From: Leucaena leucocephala | Taxonomy: Eukaryota; Streptophyta; Magnoliopsida; Fabales; Fabaceae | Length of the DNA stretch: 64,000 bases | Reading direction: 5' to 3' | NCBI GenBank assembly: GCA_037074615.1 | Contig: CM073549.1 | Location: 2,795,001 to 2,859,000, forward strand | In this document: piece by piece, positions 37,901 through 49,069 of the stretch | How the letters are laid out: each line of letters opens with the position of its first letter | Position numbering within the stretch: position 1 is the stretch's first letter | Notes under the pieces: generated by a model | What the model saw: only the letters and a program-made list of their open reading frames with translations | What the model was told of the DNA's origin: nothing | Database searches by the model: none | Made by a program: the position numbers and the translations under genes

Positions 37901-38351
37901 TCATAACAGAGTTCATCACCTCCAACGATGCCACCGCCACGTTGCTGATCCCATTGCTCTTCCACATCGCACGCACCATGCACGTGCATCCCCTTCTCAT
38001 GATGGTCCCCGGCGCCATGGCCACCGAGTTCGCCTACTGGCTCCCGACATCCACCCCCTCCAACGTCGTAGGTTTCGCCACCGGTTACATCGAAATCCAA
38101 GACATGCTCAAGATCGGTGTCCCACTCAAGGTTGCCGGCATCGCTGTCCTCTCCGTGCTTATGCCTTCTTTAGGTACTCACATATATATATACATACATA
38201 TATATATATATATATCCTTCTCTGTCTTAATGAGGAACTGAAGAATCTGAGTTTAAAAGAGTGGAATCTGATTGCCCTGTTATTGAATTTTGCAGGAGCT
38301 ATTGTGTTTGGAACAGCTGATGATAGTCAATATAATGGAACAAGATTATAA
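34910..38351 (+). CDS. TDT: Tonoplast dicarboxylate transporter
   Basis: Six exons: 34910-35338, 35652-36129, 36539-36582, 36683-36778, 37660-38173, 38296-38351, with GT-AG borders and matching phases, giving 538 residues (Arabidopsis TDT is about 540). TDT belongs to the SLC13/DASS family and moves malate and related dicarboxylates across the vacuolar membrane, supporting pH balance and osmotic control. A hydrophilic Pro/Ser-rich N terminus (to about residue 38) precedes many hydrophobic helices. The two SNT-type substrate motifs are present in plant form: WMHNVATA (HNV at 174-176) and TSNDATATLLIP (SND at 437-439). STPSNVVGFATG (about 480-491) is another conserved loop. The exons are clearly more GC-rich than the introns. 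Exon 6 is short and its C terminus (DDSQYNGTRL) is not one I recall from the family. Confidence 0.95.
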
Positions 38352-39644
38352 GAGTCTCGTTGGTTGCTGCGAACTTGACTTTTTGGATGGTCTTCGTTGA
38401 ATAAATTTGGAGGGCATTGATCATTTCCACCGAAGATTCTTTATCCAAGAGATGAAGAAAAGCTCAAAGAGTGAAGTGGCATTATATATATATACACAGT
38501 TACACACACAATATACCATCTTGTGTTATATACACCATATCAGTCAGATGTTCATTCATCTTAATCTTGTGTTGTATTCCCCCCCACCCCCAAAACCCCC
38601 CAAAAACAATTATTTAATGAGAAGTGTTCCATAGATTAAGTGGTGTTACTCATTGGATTTCGTCTTGCTTTGATTCATATAGTATGAGTAAATTTATGTT
38701 GTGAATAAGTGAAGTGTGGAGGAGGGATAAAAGAGAGAGATGCGAGTTTAACTCCTACTCCTCTCTCTCTAACTCAGTCTCGCTTCATTCAGAATATCTA
38801 AAACGCTAGTACACGTTGGGAGGCTGTCTTGGAGATGCTTTAGTGATGTGACGCCAATTATGAATGAATATAATTCATTTTTTTAAAAAACCTAATAAAT
38901 CCCCCAATAAAAATTAAATGCAGATAGTTCTCTTGAATTTCAATTAACTCTCAGTTTCAATAATTTAACAATTTATATTTACCATTGAAACTTTCATATC
39001 TATAAGTTGAGTCGCATCATTAAGTCAAACTTACAAATATCAAATTCTTTAAGATCTTTTAATATTAAATAAAATTCAGAAGCCTTACCTGTATTTAATT
39101 TTCTTATACAGGACCGATACATAATTTTGCCCAACAAAAATGTTTTCATCACAACAATAGTCTGACTCTACAAGAATTATTGACTTGGATTATTCTTATA
39201 GGATATCTACCGCTAGAAATAGTAATTGATATATTTACATGATAGACTTCCAGAAAAAGCTTTAGTACTGGTTATAAAACTATTTCCATGCACACAATTG
39301 GAATCGTACATTTGCTTAGATATTTAAGAAATTTTTTTTTTGGTAAAAGATATTTAAAAAACTTAACTAAGTATGAACTGTGGTAGACACTTTGAGTTAA
39401 TGTTTTCATCTTTTTATAAAGCCGTTGACCCATCTAAATGGCCCATTCTCCTTGTTCTTCCTTGGGACGTGGGCCACCAGTACTCTTGGGCTATTATTGA
39501 CCTGGCTCATTCTTGAGGTAGTTGTTTGTGTTCAACTTTTCACAAGCCCACGATCCATTAACTCGGTCCATTATCCTCTACATATTTCTTTTCATTTTTT
39601 ACTTTTGGGGGGATGGGAGTTTTGAGCCACCAGTATTTGCAAAT
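38352..39644. other. TDT 3' UTR and intergenic
   Basis: Probable TDT 3' UTR to about 38700, including a C-rich run at 38580-38600. No further gene. Confidence 0.4.
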
Positions 39645-39657
39645 AGCACGCAGCATA

Positions 39658-39892
39658 AAACCCCTGTGGTTCAACTAATAAAATAATAAGATATATAATT
39701 ATTTAAAATTTATTTAAATTTAGAGGAGTATCACTTTATTATAATTTTAGTCCAGCACTTAGGGACATTCTAACTTTTTGATGTTTAGATTTACGCTTGA
39801 AGGTAATAGACAGCTCTCCCTGCCTGGTATTGGTATCGTCTAAAAGAAAAAGAGATTTCGCTCTGCCCTTAGATCGTGGGTGAGAAAAAAAA
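39658..39892 (+). mobile_element. Short retroposon, family B, copy 1
   Basis: About 235 bases. It begins CCCCTGTGGTTCAACTAATA, has a middle GAGGAGTATCACTTTATTAT and an end TGCCTGGTATTGGTATCGTC, CTCTGCCCTTAGATCGTGGG and an A tail (GTGAGAAAAAAAAA). Flanks AGCACGCAGCATA (39645-39657) and AGCATGCAGCATA (39893-39905) differ at one base and look like a target-site duplication. Tail plus duplication indicate retroposition. The GGTTCAA near the start may be a B-box relic. Confidence 0.65.
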
Positions 39893-39905
39893 AGCATGCA
39901 GCATA

Positions 39906-42389
39906 GAAAGTGTGGTGCATTACTGGATTTATATGTTTTATTTTCAGAATATTAAATTTAAAAAAATAGTAGAATGAATCTTATTTTAAATATTACTACT
40001 TCAGCCATAAATATTAGATATCGTTTAAAGGAGTATAATCGTGAATGGATTCCCTTAAACAAAGAGGTAAAGGGACCAGATATTGTTATTGTTTGTTATC
40101 ATTAGTTATACAGAATATGCAGAATTTATAATTATTACTCATCTGTCTTTGTCTTTAGTATAGGAGTTAATTTGAGAATTGAACTTAATTTTAAATATAA
40201 TATTTATTTTTTATATTTATCTATTTATCTATTTTTTCTAAATTATCCATATTGATACTTTATTAACAATAATCAAGTAAGAGATGGATAGAATGAGGGA
40301 GTTAAATAAAATAGTTATAGTATTTTTAAAAAAATATATTATATTAATTAATTTAACTAACATAAATAATCTAATCAAAATAATTAAATAGATTATGTAT
40401 TAAGAATATAGGAATTTTTGTTAACTTTATCCCTATTTAATTGTCATTAGAAATAGAGAAAGACAAAATAGAAGAGAGAATGATTTGTAAATAAGTATAA
40501 AATTGAAAAAAATTATCAATTTAAAATATTTAATTATTCAAATTGTTTGTGATAATGAGTTATAGGTAGCTTATAATAAGACTGTAGCGATATTAAACTT
40601 ATTTAACTAGCTCATAGAGATTAGATTTACTCACTCTAATTTATAATATAAGTCATTTTTATTAATTAATAAGAATAAAAAAATTATAATTAAGTCATTT
40701 AATATTATAAATTAAAATATTTTTTTACTTTTATTTTTATTAAAGAATACGAATCATGAAGAGAGAGGAAGTGTAAAGAATTAACATAATTGAATATGGG
40801 TATTAATTAGAGGATAAAATTGATAAATAAGTATTAATTATTATATTTATATCGTGGAGAGGAGAATAATATTGAGAGAAAACCGCATATATTAATTATA
40901 ACAATGAGCAAGGCAGGGAAGTCAGCAAGAGACCCAGTATTTCATGATGATATCATTTTTTTAGCTGGCACGGACAGACAATAATGAAATATTTATATAA
41001 TCTAAATTAAGAGACACGTATTCATGACAATGCCACCACATGACAAAGAGTCCTATCTGGGATGATGGCCCAACATGCTAACCCGTCAAAAATTGATTGG
41101 GTTGAGTTACAAAATTTATAACTTATTTAGATATAAATCTTTTTACTCACACTAGCCAAATTCGTATTTACGACGGGCTAACTTACCGGGTTGGCGGGTT
41201 GATCCGTCTTTTTTTTTACTTTATTCTTTTATTATTTATATTGTATATCTGTATTTTACTAATTTGAGAATATTAGCCAAACAATGGACATTACACTTAA
41301 TTTATATTAACTTTATCTCATTGAATCATCTCTTTATATATATTCATTTTATTTTATTATTGTTTTTTTGTGATAGATTTATCTATGGATGGTGATAAAG
41401 TTGACTAAATAAATATTTTAACAACTTCAATCATGATTCGAATCCAATTAATATTGACATATGTAAATTTTTATTTTTTAAAAAAAGTTAGCATATAGCC
41501 ATATATATATAAAAAAAAGCTGACGGGTTAAGGTTGGTGTTACACCAACTCGCCTCCACCCTAACCCACAATGAATCAACCCATATTCGGTGAGTTAGCC
41601 CGCATTATCACCCCTAGTCTTACCGTTCCACCTAATTTCCCATTTAGTGGGTCTCCCTTACTATATCATTTTGTGCTCTCCTTCACTTCCTCCCATATTT
41701 CCCCATACACCCCCCCCTCGTCCTGCTCTTTATTAAGATATGTTATAAATAGTTGAACAAATTCGTATTTGTGAAATATGAGTTACATTCATTCATCATT
41801 AAGCAAATTTTAGGCAGGTTTGGTAATAAAATTTTAATAAAAAATAATTCATTTCAACTAAATTTGTTTAATATGCATAATGGTGAATTTATCACTTCCT
41901 TTAGCAATGATTTTTAAATGATCTATAAATAAGTTTCAAATAAGAAAATTTATTTTTTCCCGAGTTCCATTTACATGCCAAACTTTTGCCCATATACATG
42001 ATGAAACTGGGACATGAGAGTAATTAATTTTGTTATTTAAGTCTGCAACTCTCCCCATTCTTAAAACAATTTTATTTTTGAAAAAATTATATTTAAATTA
42101 TATGTAAAGAATCTAATTACAGAAAAATCACAAAAAATAATCAAATGATTATGAAGTTATACAGAAGTTAGGATTAATTTTTTTAAATTATGAAATAACA
42201 TAACTACCCCTAAAAAAATAATTTAAATAATAAAAAATGATAACTCTATAGAAAAAAATAATAACCTAAATAAAAAAAATAATAACTCAAATAATAAATT
42301 TAAAGGAAAGAATAACAACTCGTGGAGCCAAAAAATAATAATTGAGATTTTTTTAAAAAATAATTTTATTATTTTATAATTAGATTTTT
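39906..42389. other. Intergenic, AT-rich
   Basis: No gene. 41060-41620 contains scattered CCCGTC/GACGGGT, GGCGGGTTG and CCCGCATTATCACCCCTAG motifs reminiscent of hAT-type MITE ends, but I could not pair two ends. Confidence 0.35.
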
Positions 42390-42959
42390 GGCATGTTTGG
42401 ATAAACTTTTAAAAAAGTACTTATGAAAAAAAAGGGCTTATAGACCACTTATAGAAAAGGGCTTTTAGAGAAGTGTTTATGGAAAAAAAGTGATTTTGAA
42501 TAAATAGGTGTTTAGATAGTTATTTTTAGAATGACTTTTTATGGTAGTAAATTACCAAAAAGTGTATGATTTGATTTAAAGTAGGAGAGAGGAGAGAGGT
42601 AGAGAGAAGATAAGAGAGAGGAGAGAGGGTAGAGGAGAGAGGAAAGAGGGTGTAAAAAAAGTAGAAATAAAAGAAGAGAGAGGAGAGAGGAGAGAGGAGA
42701 GAGGAGAGGGGTAGGGATGAGAGAGGAGAGAGGGTATAAGAAAAAGTAGGGGTAATATAGTAATTGGATAGTCCATAAGCTCTTTTACTGTTGAAAAAGC
42801 TATTTTAAATAGCTTATTCAAAACCATGGTTTTAAACCATGATTTTGCCCAAAAGTACTTATGGACAAATAAGCCTGTTTATTTTAAAATTTCTTCAAAC
42901 CAAATTTTTGCCCAAAAAAATTTCTAAAACTTTAGTTTGTAAACTTTCCAAACACACCC
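42390..42959. mobile_element. Harbinger-like MITE with internal purine minisatellite
   Basis: 570 bases. Left end GGCATGTTTGGATAAACTTT; right end on the other strand GGGTGTGTTTGGAAAGTTTA. TTT trinucleotides adjoin both ends. Internally, about 42580-42735 is a purine-only minisatellite of GGAGAGA/GAGGAGA units, and AAACCATGGTTT forms a perfect palindrome near 42822. No ORF. Confidence 0.5.
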
Positions 42960-43180
42960 TTTATGAGATTTAACAGTACAATTAGATTATTTATACAGCA
43001 CTTAAATATAATTTTTCTTTTATTTTTTGTCCTGGATCATTCATCGGCCCATGGTTTCAGCTCATATCTTTCCCCATCAGGTTTTAACACATCTCAGCGA
43101 TCTGATCCAACGGCTGCCATTTGACCTCAGGATCACGCGGTTTCGCCCCGTCCGTGACGTGATATCTGCCAATCTTCTGC

Positions 43181-43188
43181 TATAAAAT
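43181..43188 (+). promoter_or_regulatory. TATA box of the cystatin gene
   Basis: TATAAAAT 68 bases before the start codon at 43256, preceded by a CGTGACGTGATAT stretch (ACGT core near 43157). Confidence 0.6.
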
Positions 43189-43255
43189 GACCATTCGCGT
43201 TTTCTTCAACTTCAGAACCTTCAAGAAGCGGACCCGAATCTAATCAACCGTTGCC

Positions 43256-43618
43256 ATGAAACTTCTTCACGGCGTTATTCTCTTGCCTCTGTTCTTCCTC
43301 CCACTCTGCGCCGTCGCAGACGGCAGGGGGGGAATGCTGGTTGGCGGGTGGTCGCCGATAAAGGATATCAAGGACCCGCACGTGACAGAGATCGCGAAAT
43401 TCGCGGTGTCGGAGTACGACAAGAGAAGCGGAGAGGCGCTGGAGTTGGAGAAGGTGGTCCAGGGGGAGACGCAGGTGGTGGCCGGCACGAATTACCGGCT
43501 GGTGCTGGATGCTAAGGACGGGTCGTCGTCGGCGTCGAAGAAGTACGAAGCCGTTGTGTGGGAGAAGCCGTGGGCGCACTTCAGGAACCTCACGTCGTTT
43601 AAGCCTGTTCAAGGATAA
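43256..43618 (+). CDS. CYS5: Secreted phytocystatin (cysteine protease inhibitor)
   Basis: An intronless 120-residue protein. A signal peptide (MKLLHGVILLPLFFLPLCAV) ends near residue 22, so it enters the secretory route. All cystatin contacts with papain-like proteases are present: the N-terminal GG (30-31) with W32, the plant LARFAV-type helix as IAKFAVSEYDK (46-56), the first hairpin loop QVVAG (73-77) and the second-loop PW (105-106). Cystatins block papain and legumain-linked proteases in defence, seed and stress biology; this short form lacks the C-terminal legumain-inhibiting extension. The gene lies between TDT and MO25, as I recall for Arabidopsis CYS5, hence the symbol. GC-rich relative to surroundings. 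Confidence 0.93.
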   Translation: MKLLHGVILLPLFFLPLCAVADGRGGMLVGGWSPIKDIKDPHVTEIAKFAVSEYDKRSGEALELEKVVQGETQVVAGTNYRLVLDAKDGSSSASKKYEAVVWEKPWAHFRNLTSFKPVQG

Positions 43619-44796
43619 GACAATGCGGATTTTGTGCCTTCACCTTTCAGAGCGGTGATCTATGTATTATAAGTAACTATATATTCTCCGATCTGTATTA
43701 TTTAAATGCTTACACCAATAAACAGGTTTGAGGAGTGGGAATAAAACAGAGTGTTTGGTAATATTTCATAGCAATAGGGATGTTTTGTGTCCTTTGGAGA
43801 ACCTGAATTGGTTTAGACTCGAGAACAATCTGGATTTTCACTGCCGTTTCTGTGAATCGCAATTTCGGGTTCTTTTTATTTGTATAAATCAAATAATTTC
43901 ACCAGCACCATTCTCTGTTATTAATTGAGATCTACTTGTGATTATTTATGTTTAGCCTTCTCAATAGTAGATCAATATTCTGATTCTCATCCATTCCTTC
44001 TTTCCCGTGTATCTTACTGAATCCAGATCTTACTTTTCACTGGTCTTTAGCTAAAGCATGTACAGAGTAAAAGGGAAGGCAGCTAGAATCACATCATTAA
44101 AATCCATCCATCTTAATACTCTATGCATGGCTATGAAACTTCGAAAAGAATTGTCTTTTTAAAGGGATTGAAATAGATGTGTGGCGGAATACAAAGCATA
44201 ACTCACTTTAGTAGGAGACGATTAGTTAGTGAATTTAGGTTTATGAAAGGAAGGTTTGACTTTTAAGACTTTTAATTTTAGGTAAACACGGTGGGACTAA
44301 TTATGTTTTCTAAATTTGTAAAGACTGAAATTCCCATGTTTTTAAAACCATTAACTTTGTTCTGAGGGCCCTAGTTAAGGACACCATTGACACCCACATG
44401 GCCCCCTGACCTTAGCAAGTCACGAGGCCTGATTGCGCGATCGTCAATTTTGTTCTGAGGATGCGTGACTTGACAACACTGATCAAAAGTCAAAAGTGAA
44501 CCCCTTTCTTTTCATTTCATGGCAAAAAACGAAGATGCTTTTTCCTATCATGTACCATTTTTAAAATAGAGCCCGTAGCGCGGCTTAAGTATATACTAGC
44601 AGTAGTATTTTGTATGGAGGAATGGTTTGCTTGTAGCTTGTTACGCGGTTTGTTAGCTATTACACATTTATTAAATAGATAGATAAGTTTATTTAATTAA
44701 TATATTTAATTTATTAAATAAAATTACTTTCTTACGGTTTAACTCGTAATATCCAGCAATAACAAGGGCAATATTTTCCTTCTTTAGGTACAGTGC
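43619..44796. other. Spacer between the two cystatin copies
   Basis: 3' UTR of the first copy and AT-rich spacer. A short plus-strand frame (43728-43928) has no features. Confidence 0.4.
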
Positions 44797-44804
44797 TATA
44801 AATA
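44797..44804 (+). promoter_or_regulatory. TATA box of the broken cystatin copy
   Basis: TATAAATA 63 bases before the ATG at 44867, in the same relative place as in the intact copy, so the duplicate kept its core promoter. Confidence 0.55.
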
Positions 44805-44866
44805 GTTTTCCTCATCTCATTGAATTGGGGAAGAAATTAGGAATTGAATCAGATTTGACGGTTACC

Positions 44867-45232
44867 ATGGAACTTCTCCGCAACATGCTCCTATCCCTGC
44901 TCTTCGTTCCTCTCTGCGCCGTCGCCGGAGGCCGTCGAGAGGCCGTGGCCCCTGGCGGATAGACACCGATAGCTAATATCGAAGAGCCGCACGTGACGGA
45001 GATCGCGAATTTCGCGGTGGAGGAGTACGACAAGAGAAGTGGAGCGACGTTGAAGTTGGAGAAGGTGGTGAAGGGAGAGACGCAGGTGGTGGCCGGGACG
45101 AATCTCCGGCTGGTTGTGGCGACGAAGGACGGATCTTTGTCATCGGGGACGAAGAACTACGAAGCCGTTGTTTGGGAAAAGCCGTGGCAGCATTTCCGGA
45201 ACCTTACATCGTTTGAGGCCGTTCAAGGATAG
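44867..45232 (+). pseudogene. Tandem cystatin copy with a nonsense codon
   Basis: A duplicate of the cystatin at 43256, in the same direction. It starts MELLRNMLLSLLFVPLCAVA (signal peptide) and runs in one frame to PWQHFRNLTSFEAVQG and a stop at 45232. Codon 32, which is the conserved Trp (TGG) in the intact copy, is TAG at 44960-44962; one G-to-A change would explain it. The rest has no frameshift, and the protease-contact motifs (IANFAVEEYDK, QVVAG, PW) survive. This points to a recent loss, a polymorphism, a sequencing error or, less likely, readthrough. If translated only to the stop, it gives a 31-residue signal-peptide fragment. Confidence 0.9.
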
Positions 45233-45976
45233 ATGGTAGATTGGATAATGTAGATTTCGCTTTATTTCTCCCTTTTAAGTGATTCATCCTTTATTCCTGC
45301 GATCGCGTTTGATCTGTAAAATTATAATATTCTATCCTCTTATCTGTTTATGTACTTTTTGATATTATGGTTTTTGGTATATACTGATATTACTGTTGAA
45401 TCTATAACTTTATTTTTATTTTTAAATGAATATAATAATTTTAGAACAAATTAGGAGTGCATTTTGCGGATAGTATATGTAGTCTTCATATTGATTAATA
45501 TACCTCCTTTTGCTAAATATACTGAGCACAGTCTTATGAAAAATAGAATTAAATATCTTCAAAAGAAATTGAAATAATCATTCAAAATCTGTACTATTAA
45601 CGTGCTGCCATACAATTTCGCACATTAATTAAGATGAGCAACTTGAGAAATGAGAATGTTTGATCATCATGCAATACTAATTTTTTAACGATGGTATTGA
45701 ATGATATGTTTATTTATTTTAGGAATAAGCAAAAATATGGGGAAGTCCTATAGAATAAGTAACTCAAGGCTTTCAAATTTAGATTTGAATGTGTTAACTT
45801 TTTGTAGAAATGATTGCGTGATTTGCCATAAAGTAGTTACTTGTGGGTCAAGCAATGTAATTATGCATTGATCAATTTAGTGTGTCCCCCAGACTTTATA
45901 TTAATTAATAATGATATAATTAAAGTTAGAGAGACCAATAACTTGTTTCCTTAAATTTGTGCGACGTATATATTTT
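45233..45976. other. Intergenic
   Basis: 3' UTR of the broken copy followed by AT-rich spacer. Nothing else recognised. Confidence 0.4.
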
Positions 45977-46159
45977 TTTGTTATCTACTCAATTCACCGG
46001 ACTTTTATTTTAACTATATCCGAATTCGACCAGTATCGCGTACATGAGTATGATAGGTGAGTCTCTTAACATGAATTTTCTGCATACGCCAAAGCTCGAA
46101 CTAAAGACCTTGTTTAAGCGATACCGAACTACTTATTACTTAGACTAACCTCTGTTGGT
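45977..46159 (-). mobile_element. tRNA-derived SINE, family A, copy 6 (diverged)
   Basis: Minus strand. Reads GTTATCTACTCAATTCACCG, CATGAGTATGATAGGTGAGT, TTCTGCATACGCCAAAGCTC, TTGTTTAAGCGATACCGAAC and TTAGACTAACCTCTGTTGG. More substitutions than its neighbour (copy 7), so it probably inserted earlier. Confidence 0.8.
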
Positions 46160-46171
46160 TATGATATATAT

Positions 46172-46356
46172 ATTTTTTTTGTCCACCCGGTTCACCGGAA
46201 CTTTGCCCCGATTACATCCGGATCCGACCCGCGACGCGCACCTGGCTATGGTGGGTGAGTCTCCCAACGAAATTTTTTTACATTCGCTAAGGCTCGAACT
46301 CGAGACCTCGTTTAAGCGATACTGAGCTACCTACCACTCGGATCAACTCCGTTGGT
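46172..46356 (-). mobile_element. tRNA-derived SINE, family A, copy 7
   Basis: Minus strand, next to copy 6 in the same direction with only a short (TA)n spacer. Reads TTTGTCCACCCGGTTCACCG, GATCCGACCCGCGACGCGCA, GTGGGTGAGTCTCCCAACG, CTCGTTTAAGCGATACTGAG and CGGATCAACTCCGTTGG. It is close to the copy 4 sequence, so fairly young. TTGGTTAT occurs on both sides. Confidence 0.85.
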
Positions 46357-47454
46357 TATATAAGAAAAACTCCCCGGAACTGACGATTGGTTGGGCTAAT
46401 ACAAGTCTTTGGGCCTAAGTGGACCCCTTTTTTTTGGGTCTTCAACACTGCATATGAAAATCAAGTAATTTCGGCTTCAAAGTTTGAAATCATTGCCAGA
46501 TACTTGAGACATATCCTTAAAGTTACGTGACTTAGTGAACATAAATTATTTATGATTAAATTTTTTAATAAATTATTTTTATTTTTATTTTTGGACTTTA
46601 GTCCGCCCTTTATATAAAAAAAACTTATGTTGCCTTCACCAACAAAAGGCGATCACTAGTTCAATTAGTAAAAAATTAACTTATAATTTATAAAGTTATA
46701 TATTTACGTCTTAATGCTGATATGGGGATATTATTAATAAATAATTTATAAATATATTCATAAGTACTCTTTGAACATCTAAAAGTATACTTTGACCTTA
46801 ATAAATTAAGGAGATTCAACTCCCTTAAATTTTTTATAAAAAAATTAAGATGTATAGAATAAAATTGATTCTAATAAAAAAAATACACGCGGTTTTAGGG
46901 GGAAAAATACATATGTTGCCAAAGAAAACTGAAATACAATTCATGCAAGGGACATAAATTATAAGAAAGGAGTTAGTGAGTGTGGGATGGGCATGTGAAT
47001 GAGAAGCTGGAAAGAACATGTCTCTTTATCATCCAAGTTGGTGTCATAGTGCCTTCTCTTTCAATCTCCATTTAATGCTCTCTTCATGAAACTTCAACAT
47101 TTCTGATTCCCACGTATCTATTCCCCACTCCTTCCTCAACAGATCTTCAATGTTTTTTGATAATTTTTTTGTAAGGTTGGCTTCGGGGATGCTTCCGGCC
47201 GGTGAGCATTAATTAGGGGGAGATTATCAGAATAAGCCTCACTCATTCCCACCCATAAGTAAATATAAACAGACAATTAACACATATCCATCCATTCAAG
47301 CTGGTATATTCTAGTTAGTTGATTCGATAGGGTTTGATAGGCATACATACATATAAACACGTATTTAAGTTTTAATTTCATTTATTGGATGAAGATATTT
47401 GAAGCGTGTTCCTCAATGCCAATACAACATCATGATTTACGACCTATCGTTCGT
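46357..47454. other. Intergenic
   Basis: AT-rich, no gene. The minus-strand frame near 46834-47019 is low-complexity. A short TAGTTCAATTAGTAAAA stretch at about 46660 resembles the start of family B and could be a remnant. Confidence 0.35.
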
Positions 47455-47690
47455 AGATTCAACTGACAAAAAGATAAGATATATGACTATTTAAAGCGTA
47501 TTCGATCATTAGGGAGTATCACTTTGTTGTGACTGCAGTCGCGTCGCTTGGAGATATATCATAACTCTTAAGTGCATACGTTTACTCTTTAGAGTCATAA
47601 ACGGCTCGTCTTGCCTGATATTAGTATCGTCTAGGAGGAAGAGAGATTTCGTCCTGCCCTTGGATCGTGGGTGAGCCCAATCACTTTTTA
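47455..47690 (+). mobile_element. Short retroposon, family B, copy 2
   Basis: Matches family B copy 1 across its length: ATTCAACTGACAAAAAGATA, GGGAGTATCACTTTGTTGTG, TGCCTGATATTAGTATCGTC, GAGAGATTTCGTCCTGCCCT and TGGATCGTGGGTGAGCCCAA. It is GC-richer than copy 1 in the middle (GCAGTCGCGTCGCTTGGAG), nearer the likely original. No clear tail or flanking duplication, so the edges are approximate. Confidence 0.6.
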
Positions 47691-49069
47691 AAAATATCTG
47701 TAAAAAAAAATATGATATATGACATGTCCTTTTTTTTTTCCAAGCAATTTTATCTCCTGGCTACATTTAAAATTTAAGATTTCATTGTTATCTCAGCTTA
47801 ATTAATGTTCATTATAAAACTCCTTGTTTCTTTTTCTTACGTACCCAATCGAAGATGTGCCCACCCTCCCATACAGGAATTTGGTCCCATCCAATAAAGA
47901 GGAACATAAGAAAGCAAACACAAGATGTTACCAGAAAATGACAAAAGGGAGCGCATTTCAACAAACATTGTAATTCCGTAGAATAGTTTATGTGCCGTTT
48001 GGCAAAAAAAGAAGAAGTTTTCAATTCGATATAAAATTATATTTATGAGTTATTAGTGTTATTTTAAGATTCAGATCTTATCCAATAAACCGGAAACTTG
48101 ATGTCGATGATAATTATAAAAGTAGTTACATCAACTCAAATATATATATATATATATATATTTGCAATGGTTTCTTGTTCTTTTTTAAAACCAGCATAAT
48201 AAACTTGCAATATACCTTTGGTTTATTCTTTTACGCCTATAGCTATTTTCGCCCTTTAGACATAAGTATTTTTTATTAAAAATAATCATATTTAAAGTAT
48301 AAAATAGAAGTATTTTTTTAATAAAAATTTAAATTTAAATTTATCATATTATTAAAGACTAATCTATTATATTTAGAGGCATGTAACTATTTTGTTAGGT
48401 GAAGATGATGGAACCCATTAATTTTTATTTCATTTGATTGTTATTTTTTCATTCTAAAAAGGTAACATTATATCAAAGATTTAGTTATATGAAATAATTA
48501 TTATTTTTTAACCAAATCATAATTAGTTAATTCTTTAAGAAAATTAGACTGAAGCTTACATTATATAAGTGACTACATTTTCTTCTTTTGAAGTTTTAAA
48601 CTTATAAACAGTTTTTTATGTTTATGAATGCAATTCAATAACTATTTTCTTTTGAGAAATAATTCAAAATTTTTTAAGGATCAAGATATTTATCTCATCT
48701 AATTTTTAATATTGAAATATACAAATATGGATAACTGACTAAAATCTGGCTTACAAAAAAAAAAAAAAAAAAAAGCTTGGCAAGGACCCATCGACGGAGA
48801 CAACACGCAGCGCCCGACCAGTGGTATCTATTATATCTATCAATGATTTGATTTTGCCCTGAAATTGTATAAAATTATGAAATTGCAGGAAAAATAAAGA
48901 TCACCCTCGATCTGTACCGAAGCAAAATCGATCTCCGAAACCCTAATCGATTTGTGAGGGTTAGAAAGTAGTGGAAGAGAAAGTATAAGCTCCAGTGACT
49001 TCGGAGGAGTTGTAACTTGGTCTGCCGGAGGACTTATTGGATAGCATTCATATCTTCGGGATATTGAGA
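47691..49069. other. Intergenic and MO25 5' leader
   Basis: Microsatellites: (TA)n at 48140-48163 and a 20-base poly-A at 48755-48774. From about 48890 the MO25 leader begins; it contains AAACCCTAAT, a telo-box motif found in many plant housekeeping promoters. No other gene. Confidence 0.45.

Noticed and set aside
37614..38351. 245-residue frame overlapping TDT exon 5
   Set aside because: Out-of-frame reading of the transporter exon; it is Arg/His-rich and has no motif.
41055..41620. hAT-type MITE
   Set aside because: CCCGCATTATCACCCCTAG resembles one end, but no matching second end or 8-bp duplication was found.
43244..43612. Arg-rich minus-strand frame across the cystatin
   Set aside because: Shadow of a GC-rich coding exon; the cystatin on the plus strand has all family motifs.
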